A DNA stretch of 18,120 bases from Flavobacteriales bacterium UBA972 (GTDB lineage: Bacteria; Bacteroidota; Bacteroidia; Flavobacteriales; Schleiferiaceae). Below, one piece after another: positions 7,663-14,554 of this stretch (the stretch's first letter is position 1; each line of letters opens with the position of its first letter). The stretch is taken from NCBI GenBank assembly GCA_002292855.1, contig DBBY01000034.1, positions 1 through 18,120 on the forward strand, in the 5' to 3' direction. Made by a program: the position numbers and the translations under genes. The notes below the pieces were generated by a model. It did no database searches, was not told where the DNA came from, and worked only from the letters and a program-made list of their open reading frames with translations.

Positions 7663-9054
7663 ATGCACTACGAATCAACCGAACGCAAGCCGCTTATCCT
7701 AGGCGATAAGAGCTACCACCAGATTACCGAAGACGTAGTACGTCCCATTGAGACCGCCGCGCCGCGCGCCTGGTGGGTAGCTTTTTCTATTGCACTAGTC
7801 ATGTTCCTTTGGGGAGTGGGCTCACTGGCCTACACCGTGGGTACGGGCATTGGGGTATGGGGCCTGAACAAGACCGTAGGCTGGGCCTGGGACATCACCA
7901 ACTTCGTATGGTGGGTAGGCATCGGCCACGCCGGAACGCTTATTTCTGCAGTTCTGCTGCTGTTCCGTCAGCGTTGGCGCATGGCCATCAACCGTTCCGC
8001 GGAGGCCATGACGATTTTTTCGGTAATTCAAGCTGGCTTGTTTCCGCTCTTTCACATGGGTCGCGTTTGGCTGGCTTACTGGGTTTTCCCTATCCCAAAC
8101 CAGTACGGCTCCCTTTGGGTGAACTTTAATTCGCCCCTTCTATGGGACGTTTTTGCCATCTCCACCTACCTTACCGTTTCGGTCGTTTTTTGGTATGTCG
8201 GACTCATTCCGGACTTTGCCATGGTCCGAGATCGCGCCATCAACCCGGTGCAAAAGCACATTTACAAGATTCTATCTTTTGGATGGGGCGGAAAAGCCAA
8301 GGCTTGGCAGCGTTTTGAAGAGGTTTCACTGGTTTTGGCCGGATTGGCTACTCCGCTGGTGCTTTCGGTTCACACCATTGTATCCATGGACTTTGCCACT
8401 TCGGTGATTCCGGGCTGGCACACGACCATCTTCCCTCCCTACTTTGTTGCTGGTGCGATTTTCTCAGGATTTGCCATGGTTCAGACCCTTTTGCTCATTG
8501 TGCGCAAGGTCTTTAAGATGGAGGACTACATTACCATTCAGCACATTGAGATGATGAACATCGTAATCATGGTTACCGGTTCTATTGTTGGAGTCGCCTA
8601 CATTACCGAGCTCTTTATCGCTTGGTACAGTGGGGTGGAGTACGAGCAGTATGCCTTCTTAAACCGCGCAACCGGTCCCTATTGGTGGGCCTATTGGTCC
8701 ATGATGACCTGCAATGTCTTTAGTCCCCAGTTCATGTGGTCTAAAAAGTTGAGGACGAATCTGGTATTCACCTTTGTAATTTCTATTGTGGTGAACATCG
8801 GCATGTGGTTTGAGCGCTTTGTAATCATCGTGACCTCGCTGCACCGCGACTACCTTCCGTCGAGTTGGTCGATGTTCTCTCCTTCTTTTGTGGAGGTAGG
8901 CATCTTTGTCGGCACCATCGGATTCTTCTTTACCCTCTTTTTGCTTTATGCCCGCACCTTCCCGGTCATTGCTCAAGCGGAACTCAAGACCATTCTAAAA
9001 ACGTCTGGCGAAGCCCAGAAAAAACTCCACAACGATCATGGCGCACACCACTGA
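7663..9054 (+). CDS. actC: Alternative complex III subunit ActC, NrfD/PsrC-like membrane protein
   Basis: This 463-residue integral membrane protein has about ten hydrophobic segments, beginning near residues 36, 83, 116, 160, 225, 262, 295, 340, 362 and 405. It belongs to the NrfD/PsrC family and is a quinol-interacting subunit of alternative complex III. His131 (FHMGRVW) and Asp162 (LLWDVF) are buried polar residues of the sort implicated in quinol oxidation in this family; assigning them that role here is inference. The C-terminal tail ends HNDHGAHH, one of several His-rich ends in the operon. The final 17 bases overlap actD, so the bases coding the end of the His tail also code MAHTT of ActD. 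Confidence 0.95.
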   Translation: MHYESTERKPLILGDKSYHQITEDVVRPIETAAPRAWWVAFSIALVMFLWGVGSLAYTVGTGIGVWGLNKTVGWAWDITNFVWWVGIGHAGTLISAVLLLFRQRWRMAINRSAEAMTIFSVIQAGLFPLFHMGRVWLAYWVFPIPNQYGSLWVNFNSPLLWDVFAISTYLTVSVVFWYVGLIPDFAMVRDRAINPVQKHIYKILSFGWGGKAKAWQRFEEVSLVLAGLATPLVLSVHTIVSMDFATSVIPGWHTTIFPPYFVAGAIFSGFAMVQTLLLIVRKVFKMEDYITIQHIEMMNIVIMVTGSIVGVAYITELFIAWYSGVEYEQYAFLNRATGPYWWAYWSMMTCNVFSPQFMWSKKLRTNLVFTFVISIVVNIGMWFERFVIIVTSLHRDYLPSSWSMFSPSFVEVGIFVGTIGFFFTLFLLYARTFPVIAQAELKTILKTSGEAQKKLHNDHGAHH

Positions 9055-9559
9055 GTCTGTTCCGTTAGTACGAGCGATGTATCACGACGACGACGTGCTG
9101 ATTTCGGCTGTGAAGCAGATTCGCGCGGCTGGATTTAAAATTTCAGAAGTATACACGCCCTTCCCGGTTCACGGGCTCGATAAGGCCATGGGCCTCAAGG
9201 AGTCACGCATTGCCGTGGCGGCATTTATGTACGGACTCATTGGGCTCACGGTTGCCGTGACCCTGACCTGGTACATGATGGTCAGCGACTGGCCCCAGAA
9301 TATTGGCGGTAAGCCCAACATCAATTGGGCCATGAACATGCCCGCATTCGTGCCCATTCTCTTTGAGATGACGGTATTTTTTGCCGCGCACCTAATGGTC
9401 TGGACCTACTTAGTCATCAACGGCCTATACCCCGGAGCAGACGCTAAGAATCCGGACCCCCGCACCACCGACGATTACTTTATGGTCGAGCTACCGGCGG
9501 CTAAGGGCCTAATCGAGACGCTTCAAAAGTCGGGTGCTGTTGAAATTGCTGAAGCCTAA
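9038..9559 (+). CDS. actD: Alternative complex III subunit ActD (DUF3341)
   Basis: This 173-residue protein has an N-terminal cytoplasm-type domain (about 10-60: HDDDVLISAVKQIRAAGFK, then EVYTPFPVHGLDKAMGL), followed by two membrane helices near 61-83 and 103-126. The motifs DWPQNIGGKP, MPAFVPILFEMTVFFAAH and DPRTTDDYFMVE are characteristic of DUF3341/ActD. It is a structural subunit of alternative complex III without a cofactor of its own. The ATG at 9038 lies 17 bases inside actC. It is preferred over the internal Met at residue 14 because relatives keep the short N-terminal extension before the YxDDDVL stretch. actE begins 4 bases after the stop. Confidence 0.94.
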   Translation: MAHTTESVPLVRAMYHDDDVLISAVKQIRAAGFKISEVYTPFPVHGLDKAMGLKESRIAVAAFMYGLIGLTVAVTLTWYMMVSDWPQNIGGKPNINWAMNMPAFVPILFEMTVFFAAHLMVWTYLVINGLYPGADAKNPDPRTTDDYFMVELPAAKGLIETLQKSGAVEIAEA

Positions 9560-9563
9560 TCCT

Positions 9564-10151
9564 ATGCGAATTAAGACTACTCTTTGGATTGCCGGCAGCG
9601 CCTTGCTGCTAAGCGCCTGCAATAGCGACAAGACCACTCCGGGTTATACCTACATGGACGACATGTACCGTTCCCCGTCCCACCAGACCTACGAAACGGG
9701 TACCACTAAACTCCCCGTAGACGGTACCGTTCCGCGCGGATACGTACCCTACATGATTGCCAATACCAACGAAGGCTACATCGAGTCGCGCGCGAATTCA
9801 GCGGTCCCCTCATACTACGCCACCCTCGATGCGGAGGCCGGCAAAGAGCTCTACGGTCAATTTTGCTCGCATTGCCATGGCGAAAAAGGCGACGGCAACG
9901 GAATCTTGATGCAGCGTGAGAAAATTTTGGGAATTCCCGGATACGGTGCCGATAAGCTCCCAGACATTTCCCCAGGAAGCATCTACCACGTAATCATGTA
10001 CGGCAAGAACAACATGGGGTCGCATGCCTCCCAGCTCAACTACGAGGAGCGTTGGAAGATCATTAAGTACGTGTGGAAGCTTCGTACCGATCAAGCTCCT
10101 GGCGCTGCACCCGCTGCTGCCGATACTACTGCTGCTCAACCTGCCGCCTAA
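9564..10151 (+). CDS. actE: Alternative complex III subunit ActE, monoheme cytochrome c lipoprotein
   Basis: From ATG 9564 this is a 195-residue lipoprotein: MRIKTT, a hydrophobic core, then LLLSAC with Cys19 as the lipidation site. A class I cytochrome c domain follows, with the heme motif CSHCH at 101-105 (then GEKGDGNG) and a candidate axial Met151 in NNMGSHASQL. The C-terminal tail is Ala/Pro-rich (APGAAPAAADTTAAQPAA). ActE is a monoheme subunit of alternative complex III and a likely electron exit route towards CuA of the oxidase. An upstream in-frame ATG at 9534 lies within actD and would place ten residues before the lipoprotein signal, so it is rejected. The next gene, actF, starts 17 bases after the stop. 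Confidence 0.93.
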   Translation: MRIKTTLWIAGSALLLSACNSDKTTPGYTYMDDMYRSPSHQTYETGTTKLPVDGTVPRGYVPYMIANTNEGYIESRANSAVPSYYATLDAEAGKELYGQFCSHCHGEKGDGNGILMQREKILGIPGYGADKLPDISPGSIYHVIMYGKNNMGSHASQLNYEERWKIIKYVWKLRTDQAPGAAPAAADTTAAQPAA

Positions 10152-10168
10152 TCGAAACGCACCACAAC

Positions 10169-11608
10169 ATGTTTGTATTCACATCCAAAATGAAACTGCT
10201 CGCCGGGTCTTTGACGCTGGTGGGTTTGGTGTTCTTGCTCATTGGCTTTAACACGGACTACTCTTCTCATGCGGACTCCGGAGACCATGGAGCGCCTGCT
10301 CAAGCACATGCCGAAGAGGCTCATGCTGCAGAAGCTCATACTGACGACGCTCAGGCCACCGAAGCTCCTGCTACGGAGGCTCATGCTGCGGAAGGTCACG
10401 CCGACATGGCGTATACTGCTGAAGGCCATGCTGAGGCTCACGCCGACATGGCTCATGCTTCAGAAGGTCATGCCGACGATGCTCACGCATCAGACCACGG
10501 ACACGACTTGAGTGCAAACCGTCCATGGGCGGCATTCCTGGTCAATAGCATATTCTTCTTGGGAATTGGTATCGGAACACTCTTCTTTTTGGCCATCCAG
10601 TACGCGGCCCAAGTGGGCTGGTCGGTGGGGCTAATTCGCGTTTTTGAGGCCGTGAGCATGTTTGTCGGTATTCCCATTCTCGGAATCCTGTTCTTAATTG
10701 CAACCGGAGGAATGCACATGCACCACCTCTGGCATTGGATGGCTGAAGGAATCATGGACCCCGCGAGTCCGAACTACGATTCGCTTATCGCCGGTAAGGA
10801 AGCCTACCTCAATGTGCCCTTCTTTGCTTTGCGGACCATAGCCTATTTGGTGATTTGGGCAGGCGCAGCCTTTTTACTTCGCCGCAATAGTTTGCGCGAA
10901 GACGCTCTACCCCAAGGGCAAAATATGTTCTTTACCCAGCGCAAGCTGGCGGCAACCTTCATTGTGCTCTACGCAGTAACGTCATCGACCAGCGCATGGG
11001 ACTGGGTTATGTCAGTAGACCCCCACTGGTTCTCAACCTTGTTCGGTTGGTACACCTTTGCGGGAATGTTTGTTACGGCCATGACGGTGCTCAACCTTTT
11101 GGTGATGTACCTGCGCCTCAACAACCACTTGCCTTGGATCAACGAGAACCACCAGCACGACTTGAGTAAGTTTATGTTTGCCTTCAGCGTATTCTGGACC
11201 TACCTATGGTTTAGTCAGTACATGCTCATATGGTACTCCAACATTCCTGAGGAAGTCACCTACTACCTGCCAAGGTTTAAGGGAGAATACAAACCGCTCT
11301 TTATCGCTATGGTTGCAATGAACTTTTTGCTGCCCATTTTAGTTCTTATTTCTCGAGATGCAAAACGAATTTTTGGCTTTATCGGTCTTGCCTCCGTCTT
11401 TGTATTGGCGGGTCACTGGATGGATCACTACATCATGATTATGCCGGGTGCAGTGGGCTACAGCTTCGGATTTGGTTTTGCAGAACTCGGTGGAATCTTG
11501 TTTTATGCGGGATTGTTTTTGTGGGTTACCCTAAGCCAGCTTGCCAAGGTGCCCTTAAGGCTAAAGAACCACCCAATGCTCACCGAGAGCGAACGCTTCC
11601 AACAATAA
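10169..11608 (+). CDS. actF: Alternative complex III subunit ActF, membrane subunit with His-rich loop
   Basis: This 479-residue multi-spanning protein is the second quinone-side membrane subunit of alternative complex III (annotated in Bacteroidota as quinol:cytochrome c oxidoreductase quinone-binding subunit 2). A first helix (about 11-28, LLAGSLTLVGLVFLLIGF) is followed by an unusual His/Ala/acidic segment (32-115). The rest, from NRPWAAFLVNSIFF onward, has about nine hydrophobic helices. ENHQHDLSKFMFAFSVFW and WFSQYMLIWYSNIPEE are characteristic of the family. ATG 10169 is chosen because it directly precedes FVFTSKMKLLAG as in relatives. The frame is open further upstream, but that part overlaps actE and reads as Cys/Arg-rich nonsense. 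Possible alternative start: Met8 at 10190. Confidence 0.93.
   Translation: MFVFTSKMKLLAGSLTLVGLVFLLIGFNTDYSSHADSGDHGAPAQAHAEEAHAAEAHTDDAQATEAPATEAHAAEGHADMAYTAEGHAEAHADMAHASEGHADDAHASDHGHDLSANRPWAAFLVNSIFFLGIGIGTLFFLAIQYAAQVGWSVGLIRVFEAVSMFVGIPILGILFLIATGGMHMHHLWHWMAEGIMDPASPNYDSLIAGKEAYLNVPFFALRTIAYLVIWAGAAFLLRRNSLREDALPQGQNMFFTQRKLAATFIVLYAVTSSTSAWDWVMSVDPHWFSTLFGWYTFAGMFVTAMTVLNLLVMYLRLNNHLPWINENHQHDLSKFMFAFSVFWTYLWFSQYMLIWYSNIPEEVTYYLPRFKGEYKPLFIAMVAMNFLLPILVLISRDAKRIFGFIGLASVFVLAGHWMDHYIMIMPGAVGYSFGFGFAELGGILFYAGLFLWVTLSQLAKVPLRLKNHPMLTESERFQQ
10262..10513 (+). repeat. Imperfect repeat coding the His/Ala/Glu-rich loop of ActF
   Basis: These 84 codons (ActF residues 32-115) contain 14 histidines, many Ala, Glu and Asp, and no Lys or Arg. 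At DNA level the 14-mer GAGGCTCATGCTGC occurs at 10316 and again at 10376, exactly 60 bases apart. TCACGCCGACATGGC occurs at 10396 and 10438, 42 bases apart. At protein level, units of the form EGHADMAxxx recur. The in-frame, codon-multiple spacing suggests growth by tandem duplication. Confidence 0.8.
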
Positions 11609-11634
11609 AAGGACGCAACTAAAGAGAATCGTTT

Positions 11635-12660
11635 ATGACTGGAATTATTACCATCGTCGTCCTAGTGCTAGCCGTGATTACGGCCTTGCAGCTTATGCGT
11701 GTCTTTGAGCTGTCTACAAAGGCCCGCAAGGAAGTTGAATACGAAGTAACCGACCGCGACAACAACTACCAGGGTTGGCTTATGCTGCTTTTTGGAATTG
11801 CTATGATCGTGTCCTTGTTTTGGATGCTTTATGCTTGGCTTCCGGTCACGCTTCCCAAGCCCTCTTCGGAGCATGGGGTAGCGATTGATAGCTTGTTCAA
11901 GATTTCAATGTGGGTGATTATTGCGATGTTTTTGCTGGTTCAGCCTGTTCTTTTCTATTTTGCATGGAGGTACCGCGGTGCAAAAGATCGCAAGGCCGCC
12001 TACTACGAGCACAACAACCGGCTCGAGTTCATCTGGACCATTGTTCCGGCGATTATACTGGCTGTTCTCATCATTTTTGGCATGACTACTTGGTCTAATG
12101 TGATGAGTCCTAAGAACGAGAAGGAGCCGATTATTGTTGAGGTTTACGCCCAGCAGTTCAAGTGGATAATCCGCTATGCCGGCGAAGACAATAAATTGGG
12201 CTATGCCAATGTGCGCCTCATCAAGGATGCCAACGTTGTGGGAGTCGATACCCTCGACCTGCTGTCTGCCGACGACAAGGTTACCTCAGAGATTCACCTG
12301 CCGGTGGGCCGCCCCGTACTCTTTCGCTTTCGCTCGCAGGACGTGATTCACTCGGCCTATATGCCTCACTTTAGGGCTCAGATGAACTGTGTTCCTGGAA
12401 TGACTACCCAGTTTCAGTTCACTCCTTCGGTTACCACGGCCGACATCCGCCAGGATGCCAATGTTCAGGCTAAAGTGGCTCGCATTAATTCGTTGCGCAC
12501 CGAGAAGGGTCTTGAATCCTACGCCTATGACTACCTTTTGCTATGCAATAAGGTATGCGGATCGGCTCACTACAACATGCAGATGAATATTGTGGTAGAG
12601 TCCGAAGAAGAGTACGCTAAATGGCTTGCAGAACAAAAGACCATAGCTGAAACGTTGTAG
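11635..12660 (+). CDS. coxB: Cytochrome c oxidase subunit II (CuA)
   Basis: This 341-residue protein carries the CuA centre of an aa3-type oxidase and accepts electrons from cytochrome c or directly from the act complex. CuA ligands are visible: His239 (VIHSAYM) and Cys304, Cys308, His312 and Met315 in CNKVCGSAHYNM. The usual Glu of CxExC is Lys here, which is tolerated because that ligand acts through its backbone carbonyl. Glu131 in LEFIWTIVP matches the conserved Glu near the K-pathway entrance. Four hydrophobic segments are predicted (about 4-24, 48-70, 89-110 and 132-152) rather than the classical two. There is no C-terminal heme c domain. It lies 26 bases after actF and 24 before coxA, evidently in the same operon. 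Confidence 0.95.
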   Translation: MTGIITIVVLVLAVITALQLMRVFELSTKARKEVEYEVTDRDNNYQGWLMLLFGIAMIVSLFWMLYAWLPVTLPKPSSEHGVAIDSLFKISMWVIIAMFLLVQPVLFYFAWRYRGAKDRKAAYYEHNNRLEFIWTIVPAIILAVLIIFGMTTWSNVMSPKNEKEPIIVEVYAQQFKWIIRYAGEDNKLGYANVRLIKDANVVGVDTLDLLSADDKVTSEIHLPVGRPVLFRFRSQDVIHSAYMPHFRAQMNCVPGMTTQFQFTPSVTTADIRQDANVQAKVARINSLRTEKGLESYAYDYLLLCNKVCGSAHYNMQMNIVVESEEEYAKWLAEQKTIAETL

Positions 12661-12684
12661 AAGTACCCGATAAAGAATTTCATT

Positions 12685-14484
12685 ATGGCAGACCACGCAC
12701 ACGCACACGATTCGGCTCACGGAGAGGGCCACGATCACGACGAGCATCCGGTAGACAACTTCTGGACGAAGTATGTTTTCTCGACCGATCACAAAATGAT
12801 CGCGAAGCAGTTCCTTATTACGGGAATGTTTATGGGCCTCATCGGCGTATTCATGTCGATGCTGTTTAGGCTCCAGCTGGCTTGGCCGGGCGAGAGCTTC
12901 CCAATCCTTGAGACCTTCTTGGGCAAATGGGCTCCAGACGGCGTTTTGGACCCCAACATGTACCTCGCCCTGGTAACCATACACGGAACCATTATGGTCT
13001 TCTTTGTACTGACTGCTGGCTTGAGCGGAACCTTCTCGAACCTCCTAATTCCATTGCAAATTGGTGCACGCGACATGGCCTCGGGTTTTCTGAACATGAT
13101 CTCCTACTGGCTCTTCTTTGCCTCTTCGGTGGTAATGCTTACTTCCCTTTTCGTGGAGACTGGGCCGGCCTCAGGCGGTTGGACCGTGTACCCTCCTCTT
13201 AGCGCCCTGCCCCAGGCTATGCCAGGATCAGGAGCAGGAATGACCCTGTGGCTCGTGTCAATGACGCTTTTTGTCGGTGGTTCTTTGATCGGATCACTCA
13301 ACTACATCGTTACCGTCATCAACCTTCGGACCAAGGGAATGACCATGACCCGTCTCCCGTTGACCATTTGGGCCTTCTTGGTTACGGCCATTTTGGGTGT
13401 TCTTTCCTTCCCGGTTCTATTGAGTGCGGCTCTTCTGCTGATTTTTGACCGGTCCATGGGAACGTCCTTCTACCTAAGCGACATTATGGTCGCCGGGGAG
13501 CTTCTGAGCAATCAGGGCGGCAGTCCGATTCTTTACGAACACCTTTTCTGGTTCTTGGGTCACCCTGAAGTGTACATCATCCTGCTTCCTGCCTTGGGCA
13601 TTACCTCTGAGGTTATTGCTACCAACTCGCGCAAGCCCATTTTTGGCTACCGTGCGATGATTGGTTCCATTTTGGCGATTGCCTTTTTATCCTTCATTGT
13701 TTGGGGTCACCACATGTTTGTGACGGGAATGAATCCGTTTTTGGGTTCCGTCTTCACCTTCACGACCCTGTTGATTGCCATACCCTCTGCGGTTAAGGCC
13801 TTCAACTACATCACTACGCTTTGGAAGGGGAACATTCAGTTCACTCCGGCCATGCTCTTTTCTATTGCACTGGTAAGCACCTTCGTAGCCGGCGGATTGA
13901 CGGGCATCATCCTGGGTGATTCGGCGCTAGACATCAACGTGCACGACACCTACTTTGTGGTAGCACACTTCCATATTGTGATGGGATTGTCGGCCATCTT
14001 CGGGATGTTCGCTGGAGTATACCATTGGTTCCCAAAGATGTACGGCCGCATGATGAACAAAACCATGGGCTACCTTCACTTTTGGATTTCTTTTGTGACG
14101 GCCTACGGGGTATTCTTCCCAATGCACTTCACGGGCTTGGCTGGTTTGCCGCGACGCTACTACAGCAGTGCGGAATTTCCCATCTTCGACGAGCTGCACG
14201 ACATTAACGTCATCATTACCTTCTTTGCCATCGGAGGCGGTATAGCCCAGCTTATCTTCATTTTCAACTTCTTCTATTCCATGTGGCGTGGTCCCAAGGC
14301 TCCTCAGAATCCTTGGAGGTCCAATACGCTGGAGTGGACTGCACCGGTAGAGCACATGCACGGCAACTGGCCTGGAGCTATTCCTGAGGTTCAGCGCTGG
14401 CCCTACGACTACAGCAAGCCGGGCTACGATGAGGACTTTGTTCCCCAAGATGTGCCCATTAAAGAGGGCGAGCACGCCCACTAG
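12685..14484 (+). CDS. coxA: Cytochrome c oxidase subunit I (aa3-type heme-copper oxidase)
   Basis: This 599-residue catalytic subunit reduces O2 to water and pumps protons. Ligands are clear: His100 (TIHGTIM) and His430 for low-spin heme a; His293, His342 and His343 for CuB; His428 for heme a3 (VVAHFH). Tyr297 in GHPEVY is the Tyr cross-linked to the CuB His, and Glu295 is the D-pathway glutamate, so this is an A-type enzyme and not cbb3, despite frequent automatic annotation as such. The N-terminus is His-rich (seven His in the first 21 residues) and the C-terminus ends EGEHAH. It is the last gene of the operon and is followed by a strong terminator hairpin. Subunit III is not in the window. 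Confidence 0.97.
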   Translation: MADHAHAHDSAHGEGHDHDEHPVDNFWTKYVFSTDHKMIAKQFLITGMFMGLIGVFMSMLFRLQLAWPGESFPILETFLGKWAPDGVLDPNMYLALVTIHGTIMVFFVLTAGLSGTFSNLLIPLQIGARDMASGFLNMISYWLFFASSVVMLTSLFVETGPASGGWTVYPPLSALPQAMPGSGAGMTLWLVSMTLFVGGSLIGSLNYIVTVINLRTKGMTMTRLPLTIWAFLVTAILGVLSFPVLLSAALLLIFDRSMGTSFYLSDIMVAGELLSNQGGSPILYEHLFWFLGHPEVYIILLPALGITSEVIATNSRKPIFGYRAMIGSILAIAFLSFIVWGHHMFVTGMNPFLGSVFTFTTLLIAIPSAVKAFNYITTLWKGNIQFTPAMLFSIALVSTFVAGGLTGIILGDSALDINVHDTYFVVAHFHIVMGLSAIFGMFAGVYHWFPKMYGRMMNKTMGYLHFWISFVTAYGVFFPMHFTGLAGLPRRYYSSAEFPIFDELHDINVIITFFAIGGGIAQLIFIFNFFYSMWRGPKAPQNPWRSNTLEWTAPVEHMHGNWPGAIPEVQRWPYDYSKPGYDEDFVPQDVPIKEGEHAH

Positions 14485-14509
14485 GTGTAAATGCGTTAAT
14501 AAGTACTTC

Positions 14510-14542
14510 AAACGGCCGCCCGGTTTCTAAGGGCGGCCGTTT
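14510..14542 (+). terminator. Intrinsic terminator after coxA
   Basis: A perfect 12-bp inverted repeat has its left arm at 14510-14521 (AAACGGCCGCCC), its right arm at 14531-14542 (GGGCGGCCGTTT) and a 9-base loop. The stem is very G/C-rich and followed by TTT, ACA, TTT, a broken U-tract. It sits 26 bases after the coxA stop and 12 bases before the ruvB ATG, so it should end the act-cox transcript. Confidence 0.82.
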
Positions 14543-14549
14543 ACATTTG
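14542..14549 (+). promoter_or_regulatory. Candidate -7 promoter element of ruvB, overlapping the terminator
   Basis: TACATTTG is an exact match to the Bacteroidota TAnnTTTG -7 element. Its first T is the last base of the terminator stem. The predicted transcript start is at about 14555, the A of the ruvB ATG, which would make the mRNA leaderless or nearly so. No TTTG is seen at -33, where the stem lies, so the call is tentative. Confidence 0.4.
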
Positions 14550-14554
14550 TGCCT

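Noticed and set aside
10073..10168. N-terminal extension of actF upstream of 10169
   Set aside because: It overlaps the end of actE and reads as a Cys/Arg-rich stretch unlike any ActF; the extension is an artefact of an open frame.
10316..10500. Possible CRISPR-like or direct-repeat array
   Set aside because: The repeats are imperfect, in frame and codon-spaced within actF; no uniform repeat-spacer pattern exists.
10242..10511. An 89-codon Leu/Met/Thr-rich frame on the plus strand within actF
   Set aside because: It is the shifted reading of the His/Ala repeat and inherits its periodicity; not an independent gene.
12685..14484. Possible cbb3-type oxidase subunit I
   Set aside because: The GHPEVY motif with the cross-linking Tyr and D-pathway Glu in the same helix and a CuA-bearing subunit II define an A-type aa3 oxidase.
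13927..14511. A 194-codon open frame on the minus strand opposite the end of coxA
   Set aside because: It lies over the conserved CoxA heme and CuB ligand region and reaches the terminator; its composition looks like a mirror of coding sequence.
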